Part shown: piece after piece, positions 42,865 to 50,580 of the stretch
How positions within the stretch are numbered: the stretch's first letter is position 1
Layout: each line of letters opens with the position of its first letter
DNA from: JAHEFT01 sp964443145
GTDB lineage: Bacteria; Pseudomonadota; Gammaproteobacteria; Xanthomonadales; SZUA-36
Direction: 5' to 3'
NCBI GenBank assembly: GCA_964443145.1
Contig: CAYUBS010000001.1
Span: forward strand, 24,401-88,400
Length of the DNA: 64,000 nucleotides
Notes under the pieces: model-generated
What the model was told of the DNA's origin: nothing
The model's input: only the letters and a program-made list of their open reading frames with translations
Database searches by the model: none
Program-made: the position numbers and the translations under genes

Positions 42865-43980
42865 ATGCCAGCAACTACGAACAATCCACCGCATGTGCGT
42901 TCTTCGCATTCCAACGGTGCTCAAGCCCAACCCGCCGGGGAGTTTATTCGACCGGGATTTCCGTCCTGGCCAGAATTACCAAATACCCAAAAAAGTAACG
43001 TTCACGCTTTGCATGCACAACTTTTGTTCACCCAATGGATGGCGACCGGAATCTTTCAGGAACTCCAGATGCATCAGCTTGAAAATCTGCTTCGATTTGC
43101 CGGAGAACACGCACCTTTCTACCACGACAGCCTGAAATTTCTGGATAAGTTGCCGAAACGTGGGTTATATGAACAACATTTGGCATTTCTCCCCGTTTTG
43201 AGCTACGCAGATTTACAGAAATACGGCCAGAAAATCATCATTCGAAAACCACTGCCAGGTCATGGTAAGGCACGCATGGTCCCGTATTCAAAACTGACCG
43301 GGCCACCCGTCAGAATACTGGCTACAGGCCTGTTGGATACATGGAACCACGCGCTGGATTTACGCAGCCAGGACTGGCACGGGATAGATGCTTCATCGGT
43401 CCACCTGAATATATGTCATTCGAACAGGCAACAGCAAAACGTCGATGAACACTGGTCGGCATTACCCTGGTCAGGTCCATCGAGTACGCTTTGCGCTGAC
43501 CGGCCTATTGAAGACTTGTTTGAAGAATTTCTTCAAATTAAACCGAATTACCTTAGAGCGCTGCCTGGCATCCTAAGGTCTTTTGTCGAGCTTTCCATTT
43601 CCAGGAGTTTAAAGCCCCTGAATCTGCGCCAGGTACACTGTCGAGGCGACTACCTCGACCCGGAACTACGCAAACTAGCCGAAAAAACCTGGGGCGTGCC
43701 GATCATCCATGAATATTCAGTGGGGGAAATCGGGGTGATAGCACTTCAATGCCCGGACAATAACAATCTGCACATCCAATCTGAATTTGTCCACGTGGAG
43801 GTCCTGGACGATGACAACCAGCCCTGCCGAGCCGGTCAAACCGGGCGCGTTGTAGTGACCCCCCTACGTAATTATCAGACCCCGTTGATCCGTTACGACA
43901 CCGGAAACCACGCGGAAATGGGTGACCTTTGCAGTTGTGGGCGAACCTTACCGGTGCTGACCCGTATCCTCGAGCGGTGA
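42865..43980 (+). CDS. Truncated, degenerate PaaK/CapK-like protein
   Basis: A 371-residue paralogue of the preceding gene. They share DEHWSALPWSGPS (compare LRWSSLPWSAPS), IEDLFEEF, the EYSVGEIGVIALQCPDNNNLHIQ block and CSCGRTLPVLTRIL. Two things are missing. The nucleotide loop SSGSTGKP is replaced by PYSKLTGPPV (140-149), and the protein stops at the hinge (ILER), so the C-terminal lid domain is absent. Nothing resembling the lost domain fits in the 66 bases before the next gene. The frame is otherwise open and clean, suggesting a retained pseudo-enzyme partner rather than recent decay. Function unknown. Confidence 0.7.
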   Translation: MPATTNNPPHVRSSHSNGAQAQPAGEFIRPGFPSWPELPNTQKSNVHALHAQLLFTQWMATGIFQELQMHQLENLLRFAGEHAPFYHDSLKFLDKLPKRGLYEQHLAFLPVLSYADLQKYGQKIIIRKPLPGHGKARMVPYSKLTGPPVRILATGLLDTWNHALDLRSQDWHGIDASSVHLNICHSNRQQQNVDEHWSALPWSGPSSTLCADRPIEDLFEEFLQIKPNYLRALPGILRSFVELSISRSLKPLNLRQVHCRGDYLDPELRKLAEKTWGVPIIHEYSVGEIGVIALQCPDNNNLHIQSEFVHVEVLDDDNQPCRAGQTGRVVVTPLRNYQTPLIRYDTGNHAEMGDLCSCGRTLPVLTRILER

Positions 43981-44046
43981 CAATGGAGGCTGTGATCCCG
44001 TTCGAATCTGCTACATTTTAGTAAATAGCCCAAAACGGATTCCGAC

Positions 44047-44928
44047 ATGCCTGGCTCCAGCCTTGAAGACCGAAAGAGAAACCTGCGCCGTCACCGGATA
44101 GCAGCTAACAAGAAAGAATTCATCAACATGCGTAACTGGTACCCCAAGCGCGTGACGATTCTGGCGGAAGGGGATTCGTGGTTTGCCTACCCCGCGAAAT
44201 CTCTTATTGGCAAGCCTCCTCACCTCATTTATCGAATTTCAAAATGGTCCAGGGGTAAAGCAAACTTCTATTCCATGGCGTCCAATGGTGATGAAGCGGT
44301 CGACATGGTTTCAGGGAAACAGAAGCACCAGTTAATCGATCATTTACGTTGGCATGAAAAAGCGAAAAACAGAAAACCCATTGATTTGCTTCTGTTCAGT
44401 GGTGGCGGTAACGATATTGTCGGCGCTGACGATTTTGAACGATTTATCCGTCCTTTCGAGTCAGGTTTTACGCCCCGGGAGTGTCTTCGCATCAGGCGCC
44501 TGGGGCGAAAGATCAAGCAGATCGGACTTGCTTACGAGGAACTCCTCGACATCCGGGATCACTATTCTTCTTCGACCCTGGTGATGACTCATACCTATGA
44601 CTATCCATACGCTTCACTGCAAGGCGCCAATTTCCTAAAAGGCCTGATTAGTACTAAAGGATGGATGAAGCGCTTCATGGACGGAGTCAACATACCCGAT
44701 GAACTGCAAACCCAGGTTATCCGGGAGCTAATGGACATGATGGCGATGGAATCCCTGAAAATCGCGGAGTCCCGCTCAGGTTTCATTGTGGTTGATACGC
44801 GGGGAACCCTCATAGGCAAGAGTGCCTGGCAGAATGAAATACACCCGGACAAGGACGGTTTCAAAGCGATTGCGGACCGTATGTATGTTGATATTGAAAA
44901 ACGCTTTCCTTCGCTAGCGCGCAATTGA
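44047..44928 (+). CDS. Cytosolic SGNH/GDSL-type hydrolase
   Basis: A 293-residue SGNH hydrolase-like protein with no signal peptide. The nucleophile block is EGDSWFAYP with Ser44, the third block is SGGGNDI with Asn122, and the His block is NEIHPDKDGF with His266. A Gly candidate for block II lies in SMASNGDE near 78-83. Substrates of the family range from acyl esters to sugar acetates; this one cannot be named. It starts 66 bases after the truncated PaaK-like gene and ends 27 bases before the metallo-beta-lactamase-fold gene, so the two downstream genes look like a unit. Confidence 0.75.
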   Translation: MPGSSLEDRKRNLRRHRIAANKKEFINMRNWYPKRVTILAEGDSWFAYPAKSLIGKPPHLIYRISKWSRGKANFYSMASNGDEAVDMVSGKQKHQLIDHLRWHEKAKNRKPIDLLLFSGGGNDIVGADDFERFIRPFESGFTPRECLRIRRLGRKIKQIGLAYEELLDIRDHYSSSTLVMTHTYDYPYASLQGANFLKGLISTKGWMKRFMDGVNIPDELQTQVIRELMDMMAMESLKIAESRSGFIVVDTRGTLIGKSAWQNEIHPDKDGFKAIADRMYVDIEKRFPSLARN

Positions 44929-44955
44929 TTGCCTGATCACACAAGGAGTTGTGAA

Positions 44956-46467
44956 ATGACCAAGAAAATTCTCGACCATGATCTGGTCAAGGTCTATGGA
45001 GACCGTTTCGACAAGTGGAAAAACAAGACGGAGAAAAACAAGCTGATTCGCGTGCTGTACTGGGGCGACGAAGTTGAGATACCAACTCCAGGCCAACTAA
45101 CCGATGACACGGCAGGCAGGGTTGACGTTCGCATCTACAACTATGGTCAGGGCAAATTCCAGGACGGCTACATCAAGAAGAAGAAAAAGGCCGGAAAATT
45201 CCTTCCTCTCAACGTGCGGTCGGGCACCGGCAAACACCTTCTTGAAGTGACCTTTGTTGATGTGCAACAAGGCGATGCGACTTTGATCAGAACACCTGAT
45301 CGAAAATTTATTGTCGTGGATGGTGGCGAGGAAGTTTTCCTTGCACGGATTCTCGCCTCCATGTTTCCCGGAACAACGGCACAGAAACCTCTGAACATAG
45401 ACGCCCTGGTGATCACCCATGGCGATGCGGACCATTTCAGCGGCCTGGTCAAACTGGCCGATGCAGCGAGCGAGACCAGGACCCGAAAGCGGATCCATAC
45501 GAATGTCGTTCGTTACTTTCACAATGGCCTGGTGAAACTGCCCAGCTCGAAGGTGGTCAATGGCGAAAGGAAATCCCGGCCGGACAGAGAAATGTTCGGC
45601 GCCACGGTAAAAATTGGCCAGACCCGCTTTGTAACGGATCTTTGGCACGACCCGCGCAACGCGCCCCTGATGAATGGTCCTTTCACCAACTGGGTGAACG
45701 CGCTGCCCATATTGACCACAGCGGCAACCGAACTGCGTCGTCTCGAGACCGGTGATCATGATGCGTTTGATGCTTTTCGACCCGGTGTCGACATCAAGGT
45801 GCTTGGTCCTGTCACTGAGGACGTGAATGGTAGTCCGGGACTACGGTATTTCGGGTCCAGCGCGGGTCACACCATTAACGGCCACTCGGTGGTCCTTCAG
45901 ATGCGTCATGGCAACGTGAATTTTCTACTTGGAGGTGATCTGAACACGCATGCTGAAGAGCACCTTCGTGAACATCTGGATTTGATGCCTGACCTGACAC
46001 TGCGTGCAGAGATTCTGAAAGTCCCGCATCACGGTTCGCACGAGTTTGAACAGGAATTTCTGGACAAAGTGAATCCGGTGGTGTCCATTGTCTCATCAGG
46101 CGATGAAAGGGCGTCGAAAGATTATGTCCATCCGCGAGCCAACCTGATGGCAGCTCTGGGACGGGCCTCACGCGGTCCCGAACCTCTGGTTTTTGTCACT
46201 GAGCTTGCAGCGTTCTTTACATACCGCGGTGGAATTGCACCCGAGCAGCATTGCCCGGCCGCGGGTGGCGGTCTTGAAGATCTCCCGGCCGGGGATCAAA
46301 AGCCCTTCTTTTTCGCACACGAACGACTGGTTTTTGGTGCGGTCAGGGTACGAACAGACGGTGCGCGTGTTCTGGTAGCGACCGAATCAGCTAACTCGAA
46401 CATCAAGGAGGCCTATGCCTTCCTCGTTGATTCGGGAGGTAATGTAACTCGAGACAATCTTAAATAA
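44956..46467 (+). CDS. ComEC/Rec2-type metallo-beta-lactamase-fold protein
   Basis: A 503-residue soluble protein. An N-terminal domain of unknown type (about 1-92) ends in a lysine run. A metallo-beta-lactamase fold of the ComEC C-terminal class follows: VTFVDVQQGDATLI, THGDADHFSG (HxDxDH at 155-160), LLGGDLN at 324-330 and VPHHGSHE at 356-363. The last 100 residues form an extra domain with AFFTYRGG and FGAVRVRTDG. There are no transmembrane helices, so it is not a DNA-uptake channel. The fold often gives phosphodiesterases or nucleases. The ATG at 44956 has AAGGAG upstream. Last gene of the island. Confidence 0.78.
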   Translation: MTKKILDHDLVKVYGDRFDKWKNKTEKNKLIRVLYWGDEVEIPTPGQLTDDTAGRVDVRIYNYGQGKFQDGYIKKKKKAGKFLPLNVRSGTGKHLLEVTFVDVQQGDATLIRTPDRKFIVVDGGEEVFLARILASMFPGTTAQKPLNIDALVITHGDADHFSGLVKLADAASETRTRKRIHTNVVRYFHNGLVKLPSSKVVNGERKSRPDREMFGATVKIGQTRFVTDLWHDPRNAPLMNGPFTNWVNALPILTTAATELRRLETGDHDAFDAFRPGVDIKVLGPVTEDVNGSPGLRYFGSSAGHTINGHSVVLQMRHGNVNFLLGGDLNTHAEEHLREHLDLMPDLTLRAEILKVPHHGSHEFEQEFLDKVNPVVSIVSSGDERASKDYVHPRANLMAALGRASRGPEPLVFVTELAAFFTYRGGIAPEQHCPAAGGGLEDLPAGDQKPFFFAHERLVFGAVRVRTDGARVLVATESANSNIKEAYAFLVDSGGNVTRDNLK

Positions 46468-46502
46468 CTCGCGACAGGAGAGCAGAGGCCGCTTTTTGAG
46501 GG

Positions 46503-47249
46503 TCAGCCTGATTGGCCGCTTTCTGCAGTTTTAGCCTTCCCTTCGCTAGCCCAAATAAATTCTTTACTGCCTTGTTCTTTCGGCTTCTCGCGATGCCGGG
46601 CCGGCCGGTGAAACAAGGTCTTGTGGCCCCAGCCGCAACCAGCGATGACCAAGACCCAGACGCATTGCACGCGGGTATTATTCTTGGTGGTAAAGCCAAA
46701 CGGAACGGAAACCGTGTCCCAGAACTTATCCATCCCTCCCATGAACCCTGCGTCGTAACTATCAACCAGGTAGATCCGGGTATCTTCAAAAGGCAACTGC
46801 AACGAGGGTTGATTCAGGGCCATCTCGAGTGATGCACGCTGGCGAACGTAATAGTCCGGCGAGTCTTCTGTCCGCTTTTCTGAACCAAACAGGGATTCGG
46901 TATTTTCGTAATCGAACTGGCTCGACAGCACGCGTGCACCGCTGGGATTGGCTGGTTGTACTGCGATAACGCGGACCGGGGGTGGTGGTTCCGCAAGAGG
47001 GGTGGGGGGCAGCTCTTCAAGCGTGGGTGATATCGGCTCACGCCATTTTACGGGCGGCTCCGGTTCCGGCGGCTGCTCCACTTCGACAACTTGGTTTGGC
47101 GATACCAACTGAATCTGCACGCTTCGTTGTTCGCTAACCGTTGCAACCATCCGTTTTGTCACCGGCACCAGGATAAAAACGACATGCACAATAATCGCCA
47201 GGGCGAAAAACACCCTGAAGCCAAGATTATTGTATTTCCAGGCCGTCAT
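46503..47249 (-). CDS. TonB-like single-span proline-rich protein
   Basis: A 248-residue protein. One N-terminal transmembrane helix (about 11-30, RVFFALAIIVHVVFILVPVT) is followed by a Pro/Glu-rich stretch with PPEPEPPVKW and PPPPVRVIAVQ at about 55-95. This is the N-terminal layout of TonB and related energy transducers. The C-terminal third does not look like a TonB domain: it has VSVPFGFTTKNNTRVQC, VLVIAGCGWG, and a basic tail. It may be a specialised TonB-like envelope protein. It converges on the island and is divergent from sixA; no ExbB/ExbD genes are nearby. Confidence 0.6.
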   Translation of the reverse strand: MTAWKYNNLGFRVFFALAIIVHVVFILVPVTKRMVATVSEQRSVQIQLVSPNQVVEVEQPPEPEPPVKWREPISPTLEELPPTPLAEPPPPVRVIAVQPANPSGARVLSSQFDYENTESLFGSEKRTEDSPDYYVRQRASLEMALNQPSLQLPFEDTRIYLVDSYDAGFMGGMDKFWDTVSVPFGFTTKNNTRVQCVWVLVIAGCGWGHKTLFHRPARHREKPKEQGSKEFIWASEGKAKTAESGQSG

Positions 47250-47364
47250 GGACTAACAATAACCGTTGTCAGCTAAAAAGACGTTCTATCAATGTAAGAT
47301 TTTCCTTAAATGAAGACAGGCAATATTCTGGATTTTCCCTTCGATCGGTATATGATCACTCACT

Positions 47365-47880
47365 ATGACCAGAGAATTATTGATACTGCGCCATGCGAAA
47401 TCGGATTGGGATTCCAGCGCACGCACCGATTTTGACCGCCCTCTCGCAAAGCGGGGTCGTAAAGACGCACCCCGCGTAGGGCGCTGGTTGAAAGAACAGG
47501 GACTGGTGCCTGACTACGTGATCAGCTCACCGGCCGAGCGTGCCAAACAAACAGTCATTGGGGTTTGTGAGCAGATGGAAATCGGGCCCGGGGCTATCAA
47601 CTGGGACGACAGGATATACCACGCTTCATCGGGCGCCCTGCTCAACGTGTTGAATGAATGCCCACCCGAGGCTCAACGGGTGATGATCGCCGGCCATAAC
47701 CCCGGGATGGAAATCCTGCTGCAGAATTTGTGCGAAGAGGCAGTACCCATGCCGCCCGATTACAAACTGATGCCCACCGGCACCGTCGCTCATCTTGAGA
47801 TTCTCTCGAACTGGAAAGACCTTGAGGGCCATCTGGCCCGCCTGGTCAGCCTGACCCGGCCGCGATCACTTAGAGACTGA
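47365..47880 (+). CDS. sixA: SixA-like phosphohistidine phosphatase
   Basis: A 171-residue histidine-phosphatase-fold protein. The phosphohistidine motif is LRHAKSDW (RHG variant RHA), Arg in SSPAERAKQT, and the second His in IAGHNPGMEILL. The size and RHAKS variant fit SixA, which dephosphorylates histidine residues of HPt or PTS proteins. The neighbours give no clue to its partner. It is divergent from the TonB-like gene across a 115-base gap. Confidence 0.83.
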   Translation: MTRELLILRHAKSDWDSSARTDFDRPLAKRGRKDAPRVGRWLKEQGLVPDYVISSPAERAKQTVIGVCEQMEIGPGAINWDDRIYHASSGALLNVLNECPPEAQRVMIAGHNPGMEILLQNLCEEAVPMPPDYKLMPTGTVAHLEILSNWKDLEGHLARLVSLTRPRSLRD

Positions 47881-47890
47881 GTGACCTACC

Positions 47891-48214
47891 CTAAGCTTCG
47901 TCTTCGATGATCACAGCTGTACCCACAGCCAGCAGCTCGGCCGCACCCCCCATCATGACCGAGGTGGTAAAACGCGCGGTGATGATGGCATTGGCGCCCA
48001 GGGACTGAGCGTCGGCGACCATCCGATCCAGAGTCTGTTCGCGGCTTTCTGCGATCAGTTTTGCGTACTCATGTACCTCGCCACCTACGATATTTCGAAA
48101 ACCGGCCATGATGTCTTTACCTATATGGCGCGCCCTTACCGTATTGCCGCGCACCAGGCCCAGGGTTTTCACGATTTTCTTATTGGCAATGCTTTCACTG
48201 GTTACGATGATCAT
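47891..48214 (-). CDS. YbjQ-family (UPF0145) protein
   Basis: A 107-residue protein. MIIVTSESIANKKIVKTLGLVRGNTVRARHIGKDI is the family opening, and SLGANAIITARFTTS and GTAVII complete it. YbjQ-like proteins form small pentameric rings and are sometimes labelled heavy-metal-binding; no function is proven. The ATG at 48214 has GGAG eight bases upstream and begins two bases after the anti-sigma stop, so it is cotranscribed with the ECF module. Confidence 0.88.
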   Translation of the reverse strand: MIIVTSESIANKKIVKTLGLVRGNTVRARHIGKDIMAGFRNIVGGEVHEYAKLIAESREQTLDRMVADAQSLGANAIITARFTTSVMMGGAAELLAVGTAVIIEDEA

Positions 48215-48216
48215 TT

Positions 48217-48678
48217 TCAAATCTCCACGTCTTTGTATTTGTCGGTCTTGCGCTCAATCAGCCGCTGCCGCAGAACGGAAACAAAAAGTGCTCCCAACCC
48301 TAAGTAAACGGCACTGATCAACAGCTTCTCGACCCCGCTTATGGATGAACTGGTAAGGAACATGACTATCGCGATACCGGCGATGGCCAGTAGGCCGCCA
48401 ATGAATAAAAACCAACCTGTTCCCCGTGATAATTTTACTGCCGTGTCGTCCATCATCTCTCTCCAAATGTCTTTGTTAGTGTCGCCAAGTTGAGCCTGTC
48501 CCATCCGTTCCCGCAGTGCCCGCAGGCCTTCCAGGTTTTCCGAACACGCTGAACACGCTTCCAGATGCAGACTCACCAACTGCCGTTTCTGCTGTGTCAG
48601 TTCGTCGTCCAGGTACCCCGACAGCAGTTCATTCACATGCGCCTGGGTACGTCTGCCGGTGCTGCTTGCCTCATTCAT
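48217..48678 (-). CDS. Zinc-finger anti-sigma factor-like membrane protein
   Basis: A 153-residue protein. The N-terminal zf-HC2 type motif appears as ELLSGYLDDELTQQKRQLVSLHLEACSACSENLEGL (in pieces: Asp-rich helix, then HLEACSAC). Two transmembrane helices (about 83-105 and 115-135) follow. This is the usual design of ECF-pairing anti-sigma factors. Its start overlaps the ECF sigma gene by eight bases and it is followed two bases later by the YbjQ-family gene. The second half has little recognisable sensor sequence. Confidence 0.8.
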   Translation of the reverse strand: MNEASSTGRRTQAHVNELLSGYLDDELTQQKRQLVSLHLEACSACSENLEGLRALRERMGQAQLGDTNKDIWREMMDDTAVKLSRGTGWFLFIGGLLAIAGIAIVMFLTSSSISGVEKLLISAVYLGLGALFVSVLRQRLIERKTDKYKDVEI

Positions 48679-49162
48679 GATTACTCTCCAAAACCTCTTT
48701 CAGGGCCATGCGTGCGCGGTGTAGCCGTGACATGACCGTACCAGCGGCGACATCAAGTACATCCGCGATCTCAGCGTAGGACAGGTCGAGGTAGTCACGC
48801 AGCAGGATGATTTCACGTTGACCGGATGACAGCTCTGAAAGCGCCCGCTGCAAGCCCTCATCACGCTGCTGGTTCTCCATGGTCTGCTCCGGAATCACTC
48901 CGGGGTCGACCAGTGAATCCACCGGCTCAACCGGACGTCGACGGCGCACCAGATCAACCGCACGATTCCGGACCACACGAAGGAACCAGGGCTTGAACGC
49001 TCCTTTGGTCTGGTCGTAAGCCCCGGGGCGCGCCAGTACCGTGGCGAACGCATCCTGTACCGCATCGGCGGCATCCTGTCTGTTGCCGAGAATTTGAATG
49101 GCCAGCGCATGTGCGCCCCCACCCAGGTTTACCAGTTCTTGTCGCATATCGATTCTCTTCAT
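48671..49162 (-). CDS. ECF-type RNA polymerase sigma factor
   Basis: A protein of about 163 residues with sigma regions 2 and 4. Region 2 contains AIQILGNRQDAADAVQDAFA and KPWFLRVVRNRAVDLVRRR. Region 4 contains ALSELSSGQREIILLRDYLD and the helix-turn-helix SYAEIADVLDVAAGTVMSRL. It is distinct from the factor encoded at 36.2-36.6 kb. The start is uncertain: GTG at 49174, ATG at 49162 and ATG at 49150 are in frame; I chose 49162. It heads a three-gene unit with the anti-sigma and YbjQ genes. Confidence 0.88.
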   Translation of the reverse strand: MKRIDMRQELVNLGGGAHALAIQILGNRQDAADAVQDAFATVLARPGAYDQTKGAFKPWFLRVVRNRAVDLVRRRRPVEPVDSLVDPGVIPEQTMENQQRDEGLQRALSELSSGQREIILLRDYLDLSYAEIADVLDVAAGTVMSRLHRARMALKEVLESNHE

Positions 49163-49207
49163 GGTCTCATCCACATATACGCAACAGGTCGGACATTTAT
49201 TCCCGCT

Positions 49208-49876
49208 TCAGCTCAAGGAACGTGGTTTTTGCAGAAGCCAGACATGCTCATCGAGTCGTGTCAGGCCCTTTTTCCGGAACCGCGGTTCACTGGCCAGGCA
49301 GTCTTCTGCGTGGAGGTGCTCTATGCTGTAATGCTCACTGAACAGGCGACGGACCTCGTCGGAAGACACGGAAAACGGTGGGCCTCGCATCTCCTCTTGC
49401 GGGTAATCCAGTGTGACCAGCAGTGAGCAGACACCATCATCCAGCAGACCCGTCAGGTGACGGGCATAGTCCCGTCTCATATCTGGAGGCAGGGCGATCA
49501 ACGATGCCCGGTCGTAGACTGCATCAACGCAGCCGAGGCCCGCTTTTTGCACCGTGAAAAAATCGGCACACAGGATGGACACCCTTTCACCACTCCACGT
49601 CACCTTGCCCGGTTGCCCGGCCACCTCGTGGTCCAGCCCGTTTTCAATAAAGAAAGCGCGGGCAGCCATCTCGCTGATCTCTATTCCGGTGACCTGGAAA
49701 CCCCAGCGTGCCAGCCACAACATATCCAGGCTTTTACCGCACAAAGGCACCAGGATGTGTGCCCCGGGGGAAACCCCCAGCCGATCGATGAAGGACTGCA
49801 TATGGTTGTTGAATTCATGCTGGTGGAAGCCAATCTCGCCCTTTTCCCACCGTTCATGCCAAAACTCAGCCTGCAT
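49208..49876 (-). CDS. tpm: Thiopurine S-methyltransferase-family protein
   Basis: A 222-residue SAM-dependent methyltransferase of the TPMT family. MQAEFWHERWEKGEIGFHQ is its characteristic opening, then VPLCGKSLDMLWLA (motif I equivalent), GIEISE and VYDRASLIALPPDMR. Bacterial members methylate tellurite, selenite or thiopurines; the natural substrate here is unknown. It lies between the ECF module and a glutathione S-transferase gene in the same direction (14-base gap), so a shared detoxification role is possible. Confidence 0.92.
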   Translation of the reverse strand: MQAEFWHERWEKGEIGFHQHEFNNHMQSFIDRLGVSPGAHILVPLCGKSLDMLWLARWGFQVTGIEISEMAARAFFIENGLDHEVAGQPGKVTWSGERVSILCADFFTVQKAGLGCVDAVYDRASLIALPPDMRRDYARHLTGLLDDGVCSLLVTLDYPQEEMRGPPFSVSSDEVRRLFSEHYSIEHLHAEDCLASEPRFRKKGLTRLDEHVWLLQKPRSLS

Positions 49877-49890
49877 GGCGCTTCTCCGGA

Positions 49891-50520
49891 TCAGGCCGAC
49901 GCACTGGGACGCTCGGAAATTTCGTCATACCAGCGCCTGACATTGGGCCACTGTTCACGCACAGGGAGTTTCACCCAGGTCGCAAAATCGACACACACAT
50001 AGCCGCCGATATCCGCCATGGTGAACCTGTCCAATGCTATGTAGGGTGATTTCTCGAGCCGCTTATCGAGGACGCACATGAACAGCTCCAGACGTTCGCG
50101 CCCGCGCTCCGCCAACTGGGGAATCTGTTTAAAACTCTTCGGCCCGGTCAGGGCACGATTCTCGAAGCCTTTGACGAAATTGCGTAAAGCCTCGGCACCG
50201 GCCAGAAACCCTTCCGTCTGGATTTGCTCATGCCAGTTCATCACCAGCGCCTGTTCGCGGGCACCCTGCCCCATCAGGTTGGGATCTGGAAACTCCGATT
50301 CCAGGTAATGGCAGATGGCCAGCGTATCGTTCAGGCGGGTTCCATCGCTCAGCTCAAGCACAGGCACCGTACAGCGGGGGTTTATTTTCCTGAACGCTTC
50401 GCTGAGTTGTTCTTCGTTACGAAGATCAACCTGAACCGTCAGAATGTCGATCCCTTTTTCAGCGATAAACATGCGTACGCGGCGCGGGCTCGGTGCCGTT
50501 TGGCAATCATAAAATTTCAT
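49891..50520 (-). CDS. Glutathione S-transferase-family protein
   Basis: A 209-residue GST. The N-terminal thioredoxin-like domain begins MKFYDCQTAPSPRRVRMFI, with a cis-Pro in CTVPVLELSDG and the ESxxI-like segment as LNDTLAICHYLESEF. An all-helical C-terminal domain follows with FTMADIGGYVCVDF (N-capping box). The ATG at 50520 gives the family start; an upstream in-frame codon at 50538 is less likely. Upstream of tpm in the same direction. Substrate unknown. Confidence 0.9.
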   Translation of the reverse strand: MKFYDCQTAPSPRRVRMFIAEKGIDILTVQVDLRNEEQLSEAFRKINPRCTVPVLELSDGTRLNDTLAICHYLESEFPDPNLMGQGAREQALVMNWHEQIQTEGFLAGAEALRNFVKGFENRALTGPKSFKQIPQLAERGRERLELFMCVLDKRLEKSPYIALDRFTMADIGGYVCVDFATWVKLPVREQWPNVRRWYDEISERPSASA

Positions 50521-50580
50521 GATTATTTCCCTATTCAAATGCTATTCTGAACCCTTCTATTGTAAAGCGAGATAACGAAA

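Noticed and set aside
42865..43980. Possibility that the truncated PaaK-like gene is a recent frameshift with the lid domain in another frame
   Set aside because: Only 66 bases separate its stop from the next gene, too short for the roughly 100-residue lid domain, and the stop coincides with the domain hinge.
43985..44015. tRNA-like T-arm sequence (GTTCGAATC) between the truncated PaaK-like gene and the SGNH gene
   Set aside because: The flanking bases cannot form the five-pair T stem, and no acceptor, D or anticodon arms fit around it. It is not a tRNA and I see no repeat that would make it an attachment site.
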